Positions 51,431 through 61,866 of a stretch of 64,000 bases of DNA are shown here, piece after piece. The stretch is taken from positions 5,270,001-5,334,000 of the forward strand of contig NZ_CP045701.2 in assembly GCF_009601685.2 (NCBI RefSeq), in the 5' to 3' direction. The notes below the pieces were generated by a model. It saw only the letters and a program-made list of their open reading frames with translations, did no database searches and was not told the DNA's origin. A program made the translations under genes and the position numbers. The DNA is from Pseudomonas brassicacearum (lineage in GTDB: Bacteria; Pseudomonadota; Gammaproteobacteria; Pseudomonadales; Pseudomonadaceae). Numbering within the stretch: the stretch's first letter is position 1; each line of letters starts with the position of its first letter.

Positions 51431-54277
51431 ATGGATAAGACCTACCAGCCGCACGCCATTGAAACTTCCTGGTACAACACCTGGGAGTCCGAGAATTATT
51501 TCGCTCCGCAAGGCGCGGGCGATTCCTACACCATCATGATCCCGCCGCCGAACGTCACCGGCAGCCTGCACATGGGCCACGGTTTCAACAACGCGATCAT
51601 GGATGCCCTGATCCGCTTCCGGCGCATGCAAGGTCGCAACACCTTGTGGCAGCCGGGCACCGACCACGCCGGTATCGCCACGCAGATGCTGGTGGAGCGC
51701 CGCCTCGAAGCCCAGGGCCAGAGTCGCCATGACCTGGGCCGCGAGAAATTCCTCGAGAAAGTCTGGGAATGGAAAGACGAGTCCGGGGGCAACATCAGCC
51801 GCCAGATCCGTCGCCTCGGCTCGTCCGTGGACTGGAGTCGCGAGCGCTTCACCATGGACGACGGTCTTTCGGAAGCGGTGAAGGAAGCCTTCGTGCGCCT
51901 GCATGAAGACGGGCTGATCTATCGCGGCAAGCGCCTGGTCAACTGGGACACCAAGTTGCACACGGCCATTTCCGACCTCGAAGTGGAGAACCACGACGAG
52001 AAAGGTTTCCTGTGGAACCTGAAGTACCCGCTGGCCGACGGCGCCAAGACCGCCGAAGGCAAGGATTACCTGATCGTCGCCACCACGCGTCCGGAAACCA
52101 TGCTGGGCGACGCCGCCGTGGCGGTGAACCCGAACGATGAGCGCTACCAGGCCCTGATTGGCAAATTCGTCGAACTGCCCCTGGTTGGCCGTCGCATCCC
52201 GATCATCGGTGACGACTACTGCGACCCCGAATTCGGCACCGGCTGCGTGAAAATCACCCCGGCCCACGACTTCAACGACTACGAAGTCGGCAAGCGCCAC
52301 AACCTGCCGCTGCTGAACATCTTCGACAAGAACGCCAACGTCTTGCCGGCGGCCCAGGTGTTCAACCTCGACGGCACGCTGAACGACAGCATCGATGGCC
52401 AGATCCCGGCCGAATACGCCGGCCTCGACCGCTTCGAAGCGCGCAAACAGATCGTCGCGGCGTTCGATGCCGCCGGCCTGCTGGTCAGCGTCGACGATCA
52501 CGCCCTGAAAGTCCCGAAAGGCGACCGCTCCGGCACCATCATCGAGCCGTGGTTGACCGACCAGTGGTACGTGTCCACCAAGCCGCTGGCCGAGCCTGCG
52601 ATTGCCGCTGTCGAAGACGGCCGCATCCAGTTCGTGCCCAAGCAATACGAAAACATGTACTTCTCGTGGATGCGCGACATCCAGGATTGGTGCATCAGCC
52701 GTCAACTGTGGTGGGGCCATCGCATCCCGGCCTGGTACGACGAGTCGGGCAAAGTCTATGTCGGCCGTGATGAAGCCGAAGTCCGCGCCAAGCACAACCT
52801 CGGCCCGGACGTTGCCCTGGCGCAGGACAACGACGTCCTCGACACCTGGTTCAGTTCCGGCCTGTGGACCTTCTCCACCCTGGGCTGGCCGCAGCAGACC
52901 GAGTTCCTGAAGAAATTCCACTCCACCGACGTACTGGTCACCGGCTTCGACATCATTTTCTTCTGGGTCGCCCGGATGATCATGCTGACCATGCACCTGG
53001 TGAAGAACGAAGACGGCACGCCGCAAGTGCCGTTCAAGACCGTCTATGTCCACGGCCTGGTGCGCGACGGCCAGGGCCAGAAGATGTCCAAGTCCAAGGG
53101 CAACGTCCTCGACCCGCTGGACATCATCGACGGCATCGACCTGGAAACCCTGGTGCAGAAACGCACTTCCGGCCTGATGCAGCCGAAACTGGCGAAGAAG
53201 ATCGAAAAAGCCACCCGCGAAGAATTCGCCGAGGGCATCGCCAGCTACGGCACCGACGCCCTGCGCTTCACCTTCTGCTCGCTGGCGTCCACCGGTCGCG
53301 ACATCAAGTTCGACATGGGCCGCGTCGAAGGCTATCGCAACTTCTGCAACAAGATCTGGAACGCCGCGCGCTACGTGCTCGATAAAGGCGAAGACTGCGG
53401 CCAGAACGGCGAAGCCTTTGAGCTGAGCCTGGCCGATCGCTGGATCATTTCGCAGTTGCAACGCACCGAGGCCGAGGTAACTCGCCAGCTCGATCAGTTC
53501 CGTTTCGACCTGGCCGCGCAAGCCTTGTACGAGTTCATCTGGAACCAGTATTGCGACTGGTACCTGGAGCTGTCCAAGCCTGTGCTGTGGGACGAAAACG
53601 CCCCGGTCGAACGCCAGCGCGGCACCCGTCGCACCCTGGTGCGCGTGCTGGAAGTGGCCCTGCGCCTGGCGCATCCATTCATGCCGTTCATCACCGAGGA
53701 AATCTGGCAGCGCATCGCACCGCTGGCAGGCGTCCAAGGCAAGACGATCATGCTGCAACCGTGGCCGGTGGCCAACGAAACCCGCATCGATCCGGCGGCC
53801 GAAGACGACATCGAGTGGCTCAAGACCTTCATGCTGGGCCTGCGTAACATCCGCGCCGAAATGAACATCGGCCCGGGCAAGCCTCTGACCCTGTTCCTGA
53901 AAAACGCCAGCGCCGAAGACCTGCGCCGCCTCAACGAAAACGAGCCACTGCTCAAGAAACTGGCGAAGCTCGAATCGGTGACGGTCCTGGCAGCCGGCGA
54001 AGAAGCGCCACTGTCGGCCACCGCCCTGGTTGGCGAGATGGAAGTGCTGGTGCCAATGGCCGGCCTGATCGACAAGGCCGCCGAACTGGCGCGTCTGGAC
54101 AAGGAAATCCTGCGCCTCAAAGGCGAAGTGCAGCGGGTCGGCGGCAAACTGTCCAACGCCGGCTTCGTCGACAAGGCGCCGGCCGAAGTCATCGAGAAGG
54201 AACGGGCCAAACTGGCCGAGGCGGAACAGGCCTTGGGCAAGCTGGCCGAGCAGCATGAGCGGATTGCCAGCCTGTAA
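51431..54277 (+). CDS. valS: Valyl-tRNA synthetase
   Basis: The 948-residue class I synthetase charges tRNA-Val. HIGH-type motif HMGH at 47-50, KMSKS motif in [10 protein letters not shown], an editing (CP1) domain with the [10 protein letters not shown] threonine-rich loop, and the C-terminal coiled-coil tRNA arm ([19 protein letters not shown]) are all present. Length fits the family. A strong terminator follows the stop codon. Confidence 0.98.
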   Translation: MDKTYQPHAIETSWYNTWESENYFAPQGAGDSYTIMIPPPNVTGSLHMGHGFNNAIMDALIRFRRMQGRNTLWQPGTDHAGIATQMLVERRLEAQGQSRHDLGREKFLEKVWEWKDESGGNISRQIRRLGSSVDWSRERFTMDDGLSEAVKEAFVRLHEDGLIYRGKRLVNWDTKLHTAISDLEVENHDEKGFLWNLKYPLADGAKTAEGKDYLIVATTRPETMLGDAAVAVNPNDERYQALIGKFVELPLVGRRIPIIGDDYCDPEFGTGCVKITPAHDFNDYEVGKRHNLPLLNIFDKNANVLPAAQVFNLDGTLNDSIDGQIPAEYAGLDRFEARKQIVAAFDAAGLLVSVDDHALKVPKGDRSGTIIEPWLTDQWYVSTKPLAEPAIAAVEDGRIQFVPKQYENMYFSWMRDIQDWCISRQLWWGHRIPAWYDESGKVYVGRDEAEVRAKHNLGPDVALAQDNDVLDTWFSSGLWTFSTLGWPQQTEFLKKFHSTDVLVTGFDIIFFWVARMIMLTMHLVKNEDGTPQVPFKTVYVHGLVRDGQGQKMSKSKGNVLDPLDIIDGIDLETLVQKRTSGLMQPKLAKKIEKATREEFAEGIASYGTDALRFTFCSLASTGRDIKFDMGRVEGYRNFCNKIWNAARYVLDKGEDCGQNGEAFELSLADRWIISQLQRTEAEVTRQLDQFRFDLAAQALYEFIWNQYCDWYLELSKPVLWDENAPVERQRGTRRTLVRVLEVALRLAHPFMPFITEEIWQRIAPLAGVQGKTIMLQPWPVANETRIDPAAEDDIEWLKTFMLGLRNIRAEMNIGPGKPLTLFLKNASAEDLRRLNENEPLLKKLAKLESVTVLAAGEEAPLSATALVGEMEVLVPMAGLIDKAAELARLDKEILRLKGEVQRVGGKLSNAGFVDKAPAEVIEKERAKLAEAEQALGKLAEQHERIASL

Positions 54278-54292
54278 CGGCGGTTCGCAATG

Positions 54293-54322
54293 AAAAAGGA
54301 GGTCCAGTTGGACCTCCTTTTT
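54293..54322. terminator. Intrinsic terminator of valS
   Basis: A perfect 13-base stem, AAAAAGGAGGTCC with its complement, around an AGTT loop and a T run. Confidence 0.95.
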
Positions 54323-54360
54323 CATGCCTGTCACTTTCTTGCGAACACTGAACAACTATT

Positions 54361-54448
54361 GTGGGAGCGAGCTTGCTAGCGATGACGGCAGTACATTCAA
54401 CATGGGGGCAAGCTGACGCACCGCTATCGCGAGCAAGCTCGCTCCCAC
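54361..54448. repeat. REPIN, family A
   Basis: Ends GTGGGAGCGAGCTTGCTAGC and GCGAGCAAGCTCGCTCCCAC around a spacer with TTCAACATGGGGGCAAGC. It follows the valS terminator. Confidence 0.88.
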
Positions 54449-54542
54449 AGTAGATCGCGCCGATCGTTGCAGTTGGGTTCGCAGGGGCTGGATGTGGGAC
54501 AATGCCCGCCACTTTTTGAGCCATCCCCGAATCGACTCGCCC

Positions 54543-55589
54543 ATGACCGCCCCCCGCACACCCAAACCTGCCCGCCAGAAGCCCAAGTCCGCCCCGCCGG
54601 CCAAAGCCGTGGCACCGCGCGAGAAAGCCAGCCTGCATCCGCGCAACCGCCACCAGGGCCGCTATGACTTCCCAGCGTTGATCAAGAGCACGCCGGAACT
54701 GGCGAAGTTCGTGATCATCAACCCCTATGGCAAGGAAAGCATCGACTTCGCCAGCCCCGAAGCCGTACGGGTGTTCAACCGGGCGCTGCTTAAATCCTTC
54801 TATGGCATCGCTCATTGGGACATTCCGACCGATTACCTGTGCCCTCCAGTGCCAGGGCGTGCGGACTATGTGCATTTCCTCGCCGATTTGCTCGCCAGCC
54901 ACAACGCTGGTGAAATTCCCCGCGGGGCGGCGGTCAAGGTGCTGGACATTGGCACCGGCGCCAACTGCGTCTATCCGCTGATCGGCTACAGCGACTACCG
55001 CTGGCACTTCCTGGGCTCGGAGATCGACCCGACGGCCATCGCCTCGGCCAAGGCCATCGTCCAGTCCAATGGCTTGAACAAGGCCATCCAGTTGCGCCAG
55101 CAAGCCAACCGCAAGCAGATTCTCCTAGGCCTGCTGGAAGACGGCGAACGGTTCGACCTGACGATGTGCAACCCGCCGTTCCATGCCTCCCTGGAGGAAG
55201 CCACCAAGGGCAGCCAGCGCAAGTGGCGGGCACTGGGCAAGGCCGATCCGAAGCGCAAGCTGCCGGTGCTGAATTTCGGCGGTCAAGCTGCGGAGTTGTG
55301 GTGCGAGGGTGGGGAAGCCCGATTCGTGACGCAACTGATCGGCGAAAGCGCACAACTGGCCGGGCAAGTGCTGTGGTTCAGCACCCTGGTGTCGAAGGCG
55401 TCGAACCTGCCAGCGATTCAAGCCGCACTGAAAAAGGCCGGGGCGCTGCACAGTCAGGTGGTGGAGATGTCCCAGGGCCAGAAACAGAGTCGTTTCGTGG
55501 CCTGGACCTTCCAGACCGAGGCGCAGCAGCAGGCCTGGCGCCAGGCCCGCTGGATTCGCAAGGATCAGAAAGACACGGCTCCACTGTAG
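54543..55589 (+). CDS. rlmF: 23S rRNA (adenine-1618-N6)-methyltransferase
   Basis: The 348-residue SAM-dependent enzyme methylates A1618 of 23S rRNA. The N-terminal segment [20 protein letters not shown] is family-typical. The SAM loop is [16 protein letters not shown], and the catalytic NPPF motif is in MCNPPFHAS. Length is slightly above the E. coli protein because of a basic N-terminal extension ([16 protein letters not shown]). Its stop codon lies in the first bases of a family C REP. Confidence 0.94.
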   Translation: MTAPRTPKPARQKPKSAPPAKAVAPREKASLHPRNRHQGRYDFPALIKSTPELAKFVIINPYGKESIDFASPEAVRVFNRALLKSFYGIAHWDIPTDYLCPPVPGRADYVHFLADLLASHNAGEIPRGAAVKVLDIGTGANCVYPLIGYSDYRWHFLGSEIDPTAIASAKAIVQSNGLNKAIQLRQQANRKQILLGLLEDGERFDLTMCNPPFHASLEEATKGSQRKWRALGKADPKRKLPVLNFGGQAAELWCEGGEARFVTQLIGESAQLAGQVLWFSTLVSKASNLPAIQAALKKAGALHSQVVEMSQGQKQSRFVAWTFQTEAQQQAWRQARWIRKDQKDTAPL

Positions 55590-55669
55590 GAGCTGTCGAG
55601 CGAAGCGAGGCTGCGATCTTTTGATCTTTCGCTCGAGATTCAACTGCCAGGGGAAAGATCGCAGCCTAC
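55586..55669. repeat. REP pair, family C, overlapping the rlmF stop codon
   Basis: Left end GTAGGAGCTGTCGAGCGAAG overlaps the TAG stop of rlmF; right end AAAGATCGCAGCCTACGG is truncated relative to other copies. Confidence 0.78.
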
Positions 55670-55689
55670 GGGGCGGTTTCCAAGGCAAT

Positions 55690-55728
55690 AAAAAACCGTG
55701 CCCGGATCGCTCCGAGGCACGGTTTTTT
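55690..55728. terminator. Intrinsic terminator of the HU-like gene
   Basis: AAAAAACCGTGCC pairs with GGCACGGTTTTTT around a loop that has its own short stem (CGGA/TCCG). The T run suits minus-strand transcription, and the A run also serves plus-strand readthrough from rlmF. Confidence 0.92.
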
Positions 55729-55739
55729 TTACAGCGGTC

Positions 55740-56021
55740 TTACTTGTTGACCGCGTCGGTCAGGCCTTTGGCCACAACCAGCTTGATCACTTTCTTGGCT
55801 GCGATTTCGATGGCAGCGCCAGTCGAAGGGTTGCGGCCGGTACGGGCAGGACGCTCGGTGACTTTCAGCTTGCCAACGCCTGGCAGAGTGATTTCGCCGC
55901 CATTTTCCAGCTGATCGGCAACGACTTGGCCCAGTTGGTCCAGCAGAGCACGCACGGTAGCTTTTGGTGCGTCTACAGATTCAGCCAAATCAGCGATCAG
56001 TTGGTCTTTAGTAAGAGCCAT
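55740..56021 (-). CDS. HU-family DNA-binding protein
   Basis: The 93-residue protein has the HU fold: N-terminal helices (LTKDQLIADLAESVDAPKATVRALLDQLGQVV), a central saddle strand (LPGVGKLKVTERPARTGRNPSTG) and an arm (AAIEIAAKKVIKLVVAKGL). The RTGRNPSTG signature is intact. It is closest to the extra Pseudomonas HU protein (HupN type) rather than to HupA or HupB, but this is by recall. It bends and compacts DNA. It diverges from yejK, another nucleoid-associated gene. Confidence 0.93.
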   Translation of the reverse strand: MALTKDQLIADLAESVDAPKATVRALLDQLGQVVADQLENGGEITLPGVGKLKVTERPARTGRNPSTGAAIEIAAKKVIKLVVAKGLTDAVNK

Positions 56022-56417
56022 GTAGTGTTCCTTCCCTATCAAATTCATATGGATTGCAGAGTGCAGTGTCAGCCATCGAGCCCGATCTCTGTTGATCAGG
56101 CACCCTCGGCAATCACCGCGACGGATCGGGGTAATAGATGCCGAAAACCGGGTTTGGTTCGACCTGACAGATGCTGAATGCACGCTTAACGCAGTGACAT
56201 CGCGTAAGACCGGGCAAAACTAGCACAACGCCTCTGAAATATCCGCTTCTAGCTACCCATTTGGTCAGCTTTCTTGCGCTAAAACGTTAAAAAAATGCAT
56301 ATAGGCTGTCGGACGGGTCTGAAAGGGTCTTTGCCGGGTTCCAAAACCAGTGATTGCGGTACACTGGGCCCTTTTTCGGGGAGCGCGCCCTCCTCTCTTT
56401 CATCAGCCGAGAAATCC
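56022..56417. promoter_or_regulatory. Divergent control region between the HU-like gene and yejK
   Basis: About 396 bases with no coding sequence. Near the right end, GCGGTACACT (about 56356-56365) is a possible -10 type element for yejK, without a clear -35. The AT-rich stretch ACGTTAAAAAAATGCATATAG lies at about 56284-56304. Confidence 0.5.
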
Positions 56418-57422
56418 ATGCCGATCCGTCATTGCATCGTCCACCTGATCGACAAAAAACCCGACGGCACCCCTGCCGTGCTCCATGCCCGCGACTCCGA
56501 ACTGGCAGAGTCCGCGGCCATCGAGAACATGCTCGCCGACCTCAACGAAAGCTATAACGCCAAGCAAGGCAAGGCCTGGGGCTTTTTCCATGCCGAGTCC
56601 GGGGCGCATCCGTTCAGCGGCTGGCTGAAGGAGTACCTGGACGGCGGCAAGGATTTCACCGCGTTCAGTCGCGTGGCGGTGGAACACCTGCAAAAGCTGA
56701 TGGAGGAGTCCAACCTGTCGGTGGGCGGCCACGTGCTGTTCGCCCATTACCAGCAAGGCATGACCGATTACCTGGCCATCGCCCTGCTGCACCACAGCGA
56801 AGGCGTGGCGGTGACCGATGAGCTGGACGTGACCCCGTCCCGCCACCTGGACCTGGGCCAGTTGCACCTGGCGGCGCGGATCAACGTGTCGGAATGGCAG
56901 AACAACAAGCAGTCCAGGCAATACATCTCGTTCATCAAGGGCAAGAACGGCAAGAAGGTTTCGGAGTACTTCCGCGATTTCATTGGCTGCCAGGAAGGCG
57001 TCGACGGCCCCGGCGAAACCCGTACCCTGCTCAAGGCCTTCAGTGACTTCGTCGAAAGCGAAGACCTACCGGAAGACGACGCCCGGGAAAAGACCAAGAC
57101 CCTGGTCGACTACGCCAGCAGCCAGGCCAAGCTCGGCGAGCCGATGGGCCTGGAAGAACTCTCCGAGCTGATCGACGAAGATCGACCGAAAGCCTTCTAC
57201 GATCACATCCGCAACAAGGACTACGGGTTGTCGCCGGAGATCCCGGCGGATAAACGCACCCTCAACCAATTCCGCCGCTTCACCGGCCGCGCCGAAGGCT
57301 TGTCCATCAGCTTCGAAGCGCACTTGCTGGGTTCCAAGATCGAGTATGACGAGGAAGCCGGTACGTTGATCATCAAAGGGTTGCCCACGTCGCTCACCGA
57401 TCAGCTCAAGCGGCGCAACTGA
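56418..57422 (+). CDS. yejK: Nucleoid-associated protein YejK/NdpA
   Basis: The 334-residue protein matches the YejK family, spermidine nucleoid protein of low abundance that associates with topoisomerases in E. coli. Family features are the start [69 protein letters not shown] and the C-terminal [26 protein letters not shown]. The start codon at 56418 gives the usual length. The stop codon overlaps the next gene by one base. Confidence 0.95.
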   Translation: MPIRHCIVHLIDKKPDGTPAVLHARDSELAESAAIENMLADLNESYNAKQGKAWGFFHAESGAHPFSGWLKEYLDGGKDFTAFSRVAVEHLQKLMEESNLSVGGHVLFAHYQQGMTDYLAIALLHHSEGVAVTDELDVTPSRHLDLGQLHLAARINVSEWQNNKQSRQYISFIKGKNGKKVSEYFRDFIGCQEGVDGPGETRTLLKAFSDFVESEDLPEDDAREKTKTLVDYASSQAKLGEPMGLEELSELIDEDRPKAFYDHIRNKDYGLSPEIPADKRTLNQFRRFTGRAEGLSISFEAHLLGSKIEYDEEAGTLIIKGLPTSLTDQLKRRN

Positions 57423-57778
57423 TGCTCGCCGGGGCGCTGAAGAAGTGCCTGCTGGTTCTGCTGGTGGTGGTGGCCTATCAGAACTGGGGCAAGATCGAGC
57501 GGGTGTTCAACCCGTCGCAGATGGTTGCCGAGCAGATTCGCAGCAATGCCCGCGTGGTGCTGTACGCCACCGACTGGTGCGGCTACTGCAAGGCCACCCG
57601 GCGGTTCCTGGATGAAAAAGGCGTGCCGTTTCGCGAGTTCGATATCGAGAAGGACACCGAAGCGCGCAAGACCTATGAGGCGCTGGGTGGCCGGGGGATT
57701 CCGATCCTGGATGTGAACGGCACGTTGATTCGTGGGTATGAGCCGGAGAATATTCTCAGGGCATTGTCCGCGATATAG
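57422..57778 (+). CDS. Membrane-anchored glutaredoxin-like protein
   Basis: The 118-residue protein has an N-terminal hydrophobic helix (about 8-20) and a glutaredoxin fold with a CGYC redox motif (Cys53, Cys56) in YATDWCGYCKATRRFLDEKGV, the cis-Pro in GRGIPILDV, and the glutathione-site GYEPENI at the end. The TGATG junction with yejK implies translational coupling. Direction of the redox domain relative to the membrane cannot be decided; a DsbA/DsbC partner is not seen nearby. Confidence 0.9.
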   Translation: MLAGALKKCLLVLLVVVAYQNWGKIERVFNPSQMVAEQIRSNARVVLYATDWCGYCKATRRFLDEKGVPFREFDIEKDTEARKTYEALGGRGIPILDVNGTLIRGYEPENILRALSAI

Positions 57779-57793
57779 GTTTGAGGGCCTCAT

Positions 57794-57814
57794 CGCGAGC
57801 AAGCTGGCTCCCAC
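57794..57814. repeat. Half REP, family A
   Basis: CGCGAGCAAGCTGGCTCCCA, a lone right-hand REP end downstream of the glutaredoxin-like gene. No left partner was seen. Confidence 0.7.
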
Positions 57815-57829
57815 AAGGTCATTCGTTGT

Positions 57830-58765
57830 TCATCGAGCCTCGATCCGAAACCCGAGCCGCGGAAAGTGCACATGCACCACCCCGCCACGCGCGTCTTCAC
57901 GACGCAGAATCAATTCCTCGCTCCCGGCAAACACCAACTCCCCAGCCACCGGATCAACACCATAGTCGGTCGCGGCGATGCTCACCTGTTGCCCTGTCGT
58001 GAAACCGTTCGGCTCATCGAATGCCTCATCCGGCAGCGCTGCCGGCGTAGCGTTGCGAGCAACCTCCAAGGCCTCTTCAGCACTCATCTGGCTCGAGGCA
58101 CCATGACCAAAACCCAGCACCCGCGCCAACCATGCCGAAACAGCCGGATACGCATCCACCAGCGGCGAGGTCACCGGAGTGCCCTTGAGGAACCACAGCG
58201 AATGGGCCATGGCGAAGTCGGCAATCGACGGATCACCCAACAGGAAATCACCCTCCTCACGCTGCAACTGTTGCTCCAGGCGCGCCATGATCGTCGGCCA
58301 TTGGTGCTTGGCCTGCTCGGCAGCCAAGCGGGTCGTCGTGCCACCGCTGAACAGCCCGGCGCGGTCGCTGACGAACGCCTTGATCGCTTCGGGCGATAGC
58401 TTGGCGAAACGTACCGCCACCGACTCCGGCTGGAACACCAGGCTCACCGCATGCTGGAACACCACCGAATCGGCCCACGCCGCGAAAGACGCGGCGATCA
58501 TCTCGCGGCCTTCGGGGAACAGCGCCGGCGAGGCTTTCTCCTGCTCCAGGCGGCGGGCCATCAGTGACGTATCGCAATAGATATCCGCGCCGATCTGCAA
58601 GACCGGGGTTTTGCGATAACCGCCCGTCAGCGCCGTCAGGTCAGGCTTGGGCATCATCGGCGGGATGCTCACCGAACGCCAGGACAGCCCCTTGAAGCCC
58701 AGCAGCAGTCGGGCTTTTTCCGCGAAAGGAGACGTTGGGTAATGATGAAGGATCAGCTCTGACAT
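57830..58765 (-). CDS. Glutathione S-transferase-family protein
   Basis: The 311-residue protein starts with a thioredoxin-like GST N-domain (ELILHHYPTSPFAEKARLLLGFKGLSWRSV, then KTPVLQIGADIYCDTSLMARRLEQ, the SNAIL-like turn) and an all-helical C-domain. The extra C-terminal stretch (from about 230) with GFTTGQQVSIAATDYGVDPVAGELVFAGSEELILRRED is longer than in typical GSTs and may be a small beta domain. Substrate unknown. The ATG at 58765 is preferred over one four codons upstream. Confidence 0.85.
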   Translation of the reverse strand: MSELILHHYPTSPFAEKARLLLGFKGLSWRSVSIPPMMPKPDLTALTGGYRKTPVLQIGADIYCDTSLMARRLEQEKASPALFPEGREMIAASFAAWADSVVFQHAVSLVFQPESVAVRFAKLSPEAIKAFVSDRAGLFSGGTTTRLAAEQAKHQWPTIMARLEQQLQREEGDFLLGDPSIADFAMAHSLWFLKGTPVTSPLVDAYPAVSAWLARVLGFGHGASSQMSAEEALEVARNATPAALPDEAFDEPNGFTTGQQVSIAATDYGVDPVAGELVFAGSEELILRREDARGGVVHVHFPRLGFRIEAR

Positions 58766-58844
58766 GAGATTGCCCATTGCAGGAATGAAGTCCTACAGCT
58801 TAACGCGCCTGGCCGGGCCAGCCTACCGGCCTGATAAAGGCCTA

Positions 58845-59168
58845 TCAGCCCGGCTGATGTAGCGACAGCGCACTGGCCACCAGGCATTCCTTGGCGCTTT
58901 TCCTGAGCTTTTTGATCAGCCGCTCCTGGCGCAGGGCCTCGCCCTTGTCGCGACAAGCCTCGGTGTACACCAGGGCCACTGCCGGGCTGGAAAGGAAGAA
59001 GCGTGCGCCCTTGCCGCTTTGATGCTTGGCGAAACGCCGCACCGGGTCATCACTGATGCCGCAGTACAGCGAGCCGTTGGCGGCCCGCACCAGGTAGACG
59101 AACCAGGGTTTGTCCGCTTCGGCGGGGCCTTGTGCAGGCAGATCGGGAGAGGGGGCGGCAGTCGTCAC
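58845..59168 (-). CDS. GIY-YIG nuclease-domain protein (UPF0213 type)
   Basis: The 107-residue protein is a small GIY-YIG domain: [20 protein letters not shown] is the first half of the motif (YLV...YCG), followed by the conserved Arg/His region [15 protein letters not shown] and a Glu in [13 protein letters not shown]. Such single-domain proteins are of unknown physiological role, possibly DNA repair. A proline/acidic start ([17 protein letters not shown]) precedes the domain. Confidence 0.9.
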   Translation of the reverse strand: MTTAAPSPDLPAQGPAEADKPWFVYLVRAANGSLYCGISDDPVRRFAKHQSGKGARFFLSSPAVALVYTEACRDKGEALRQERLIKKLRKSAKECLVASALSLHQPG

Positions 59169-59208
59169 AAGATGTTCAACAGGTCGGCAAAGACAAGCCG
59201 CGATCTTA

Positions 59209-59679
59209 TCAGCGACTGGCCTGGAACGCCCGCAGCCCCTTGAGCGCCTGGGACCTTACGGCGTTGCGCACCAGCGGTGTCCAGCCCAGCAACAGACCCT
59301 TGGTGCCCAATGCCTGGCGAGACCAGCGCCACAGATCGAAGCTGTCGTGGTGCTCGCAGATCTTGCCGTCGCGAAAAACGAAGCGCGCCTGAATGTCATT
59401 GATCACGATGTTGCCGGTCTGGCTGAACAAATACGTCGCCACCCAATGAGCACCGCCGGTACGCTCATCGCTGCGCACGTTATCGAAGGTCAGGGAAAAG
59501 TCCTTGGCCCGAGTCGTCAACATGCGCCACATGTCGCCGGCATCGCGCCCATGCAGTTCGCCAAACGCCGGGTCGCTGAACAGCACGTCGTCGGTGTAGC
59601 AAGCGCTCATGGCTTCGGCGTCCAGGCGCTGGAAGGCTTGATAAAAACGGCTGATCAAGGCGTTGTTGGCATCACTCAT
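59209..59679 (-). CDS. NTF2-like (SnoaL-type) protein
   Basis: The 156-residue protein has the NTF2-like fold: an initial helix ([36 protein letters not shown]), then [21 protein letters not shown] and a beta sheet ([37 protein letters not shown]). The acidic/His residues inside the cavity would form an active site in some family members, but the substrate is not known. It stands alone between the GIY-YIG and MFS genes, all on the minus strand. Confidence 0.87.
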   Translation of the reverse strand: MSDANNALISRFYQAFQRLDAEAMSACYTDDVLFSDPAFGELHGRDAGDMWRMLTTRAKDFSLTFDNVRSDERTGGAHWVATYLFSQTGNIVINDIQARFVFRDGKICEHHDSFDLWRWSRQALGTKGLLLGWTPLVRNAVRSQALKGLRAFQASR

Positions 59680-59766
59680 GGACAGGCTCCGAAAAACGTT
59701 TCAGTAGGCCTGCACGATAATCTGCCGCCGCAGGGAAGACTATCGTCATTCGCCATGAAAATGATA

Positions 59767-61071
59767 TCAATGACGGTCAGTGACCCTTTCGCTGCTGACC
59801 CCAACGTACAACGCCCGGCCTGCGCCGATGCCCGCGATGATCGCCCCCAGGCCAACCAGGCCGAAGATCCAGCCCAGGGCATGCCAGCCGCCGGTCAAGT
59901 CGTGGACCACACCCACGGCGAACGGCCCCAGCGACGCCAACGTATAGCCGAAGCCCTGGGCCATGCTGGAAAGGTTGGCGGCCACGTGAGCGTCCCGCGA
60001 ACGCAACACGATCAGCGTGAGCGCCAGGCTGAATGCCCCACCCTGCCCCAAGCCCAGCAGGATCGCCCAGCCCCACAAGCCATCGAGCGGAGCGTAGAGG
60101 CAACCGAACAGCCCGCCCAGGACCATGAGCATGACGATCACGATGGCCAGGCGCTGGTCTTTGCCGCGTGTTGCCAGCCAAGGCGCCGCGAGGGAACTGA
60201 TCAACTGCACGATGACCGAACCGGACAGCACGAGCCCGGCTTGAGTCGGGGTCAGGCCACGTCCAATCAGGATCGACGGCAGCCAGCCAAAGACGATGTA
60301 GGCCAGGGACGATTGCAGCCCCATGTACAACGTCACTTGCCAGGCCAGGGGATCACGCAGCAAGCCGCGAACCCGGTACGCCACTTGGTGGGCACCGTGT
60401 TTCTCGCCCACTTGCGGCAACCAGAACACCGCGGCCAGCAGCGCCGGGACCACCCAGAACCCCAGGCCCAAGGCCCAACTGTGGCCAAGGTGCTCGCTCA
60501 ACGGCACCGTCGCCCCGGCCGCCATCGCCGCGCCCAGGCATAAAGCCATGGTGTAGACACCGGTCATGGTGCCAGCCTGCTTGGCGAAGTCACGTTTGAC
60601 GATGCCCGGCAGCAGCACGCCGATCACACCGATACTCGCGCCGGCCAGGATGCTGCCGACAAACAGCCCGACCTGACCGAAGGCGCTGCGCAAGACAATC
60701 CCGCCCGCCAGCGTCAACAAGATCCCCAGCACCACGCGTTCGGCACCGAAGCGCCGCGCCAGCACCGGTGCCAGCGGCGCGAACAAGCCCAGGCAAAGCA
60801 CAGGCAATGTGGTCAGCAAACCGGCCTGGGCAGCCGACAGGCCGAGGCTTCTCGACACTTCGCTGAGCAACGGCGCCATGCTCGACAACGCCGGACGCAG
60901 GTTCAGCGCCACCAGGATCAACCCAAGCAGCAACAGCCAGGGGCGACGCACCAACGGATGGCGCTGCTGGGCCTGCTCATCGTCGGCCTCGGCGTCGATC
61001 AACAGTTCTTCAAGTTCGGCGGCGCGTTTGGGCGCCGTCGAAGTGGCAGGGTCAAGCAGATCGCGGGACAT
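59767..61071 (-). CDS. MFS transporter, CynX/NimT family
   Basis: The 434-residue protein has about twelve transmembrane helices; the region PWLLLLGLILVALNLRPALSSMAPLLSEV is typical of the CynX/NimT (cyanate or nitroimidazole) subgroup. It starts with a hydrophilic acidic tail (about 1-45). The start at 61071 is provisional; the frame is open to 61095, eight codons upstream, overlapping the regulator gene by 11 bases. It lies directly after the FCD-GntR gene on the same strand, so that regulator may control it. The substrate is unknown. Confidence 0.85.
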   Translation of the reverse strand: MSRDLLDPATSTAPKRAAELEELLIDAEADDEQAQQRHPLVRRPWLLLLGLILVALNLRPALSSMAPLLSEVSRSLGLSAAQAGLLTTLPVLCLGLFAPLAPVLARRFGAERVVLGILLTLAGGIVLRSAFGQVGLFVGSILAGASIGVIGVLLPGIVKRDFAKQAGTMTGVYTMALCLGAAMAAGATVPLSEHLGHSWALGLGFWVVPALLAAVFWLPQVGEKHGAHQVAYRVRGLLRDPLAWQVTLYMGLQSSLAYIVFGWLPSILIGRGLTPTQAGLVLSGSVIVQLISSLAAPWLATRGKDQRLAIVIVMLMVLGGLFGCLYAPLDGLWGWAILLGLGQGGAFSLALTLIVLRSRDAHVAANLSSMAQGFGYTLASLGPFAVGVVHDLTGGWHALGWIFGLVGLGAIIAGIGAGRALYVGVSSERVTDRH

Positions 61072-61084
61072 GGAAAGCTCTGGT

Positions 61085-61744
61085 TCAGGGTTCATTGATC
61101 AACTGCCGGCAAAGGGCCTTGGCCTGCTCCGGGTCTTGGCGTTCGACGGCTTCGAGAATTTCGACGTGCAGGTCGAACACATGTTGATGGCGCGGGGTGA
61201 TGTTGAGGCTCTGGCGCAGCTGTGCGCCAATGACGCTGGAGAAGTAGCGATAGAGTTCACTGAGCGCAGGGTTGTGCGCGGCATCCACCAGGAGGCGGTG
61301 GAACACCAGGTCGCAGGCGATGTAGTGCTCCAGGTCGCCGTGATAGTGCTCGGCGCTGTCCTGCAGCGCCCGGCGCAAGGCAAGCAGATCCTCATCGGTA
61401 CGCCGCAGCGCCGCCAGGCCAATGGCCTCCACCTCCAGGATATGCCGGGTTTCCCGGGCCTGTTCCAGCGAACAGCGCGACAGCACCTTGAGCGTATCCA
61501 GCGGGTCAACCACTGCCCGCACGTAGCTGCCGTCGCCCTGGCGGATCTCGATCAACCCGGAAAACGCCAGCACGCGCATGGCTTCGCGCACGGTGTTACG
61601 GCTGATACCCAGCTCCGCCACCAGCTCCGGCTCGGTGGGCAAGCGCTGGCCGACAGCCCACACCCCATCGCTGATACGCCGGCGCAATTGTTCCAAGGCC
61701 TGATCGACCAAGGAGCGTTTCATTAATGGAGAAATATCTGACAT
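61085..61744 (-). CDS. GntR-family regulator with FCD domain (FadR-like)
   Basis: The 219-residue protein has a GntR winged helix (RRRISDGVWAVGQRLPTEPELVAELGISRNTVREAMRVLAFSGLIEIRQGDGSYV) and an FCD ligand-binding domain with metal-site histidines (ACDLVFHRLLVDAAHNPAL, RHQHVFDLHVEILEAV). Such proteins bind carboxylates or amino acids. Start at 61744 follows AGGGTGGA; an ATG seven codons upstream is weaker. Its stop lies 13 bases before the MFS start, so both are probably one transcript. Two palindromes lie upstream. Confidence 0.9.
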   Translation of the reverse strand: MSDISPLMKRSLVDQALEQLRRRISDGVWAVGQRLPTEPELVAELGISRNTVREAMRVLAFSGLIEIRQGDGSYVRAVVDPLDTLKVLSRCSLEQARETRHILEVEAIGLAALRRTDEDLLALRRALQDSAEHYHGDLEHYIACDLVFHRLLVDAAHNPALSELYRYFSSVIGAQLRQSLNITPRHQHVFDLHVEILEAVERQDPEQAKALCRQLINEP

Positions 61745-61756
61745 GGAGTCCACCCT

Positions 61757-61777
61757 TTCATCCAATCATAGGATGAA
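61757..61777. promoter_or_regulatory. Palindrome TTCATCC-N7-GGATGAA upstream of the GntR-type gene
   Basis: Perfect 7-base arms (61757-61763 and 61771-61777) around AATCATA. It lies about 13 bases before the start codon, overlapping the position of the ribosome site, which suits an autorepression site. Confidence 0.55.
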
Positions 61778-61781
61778 TTTT

Positions 61782-61797
61782 CTGACATGTTAGTCAG
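61782..61797. promoter_or_regulatory. Palindrome CTGAC-N6-GTCAG upstream of the GntR-type gene
   Basis: Perfect 5-base arms (61782-61786 and 61793-61797) around ATGTTA. GntR operators are usually short inverted repeats of this kind, so this is an alternative or second regulator site. Confidence 0.45.
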
Positions 61798-61866
61798 CTT
61801 CGCGTAGGACGGCAATTGCCTAGGGTCAATGGGACGGAAAAGGTGCGAAATTTTCGATTAGTCAAT

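Noticed and set aside
51308..54355. A 1015-codon open frame on the minus strand opposite valS
   Set aside because: Antisense of valS; no domain and no ribosome site.
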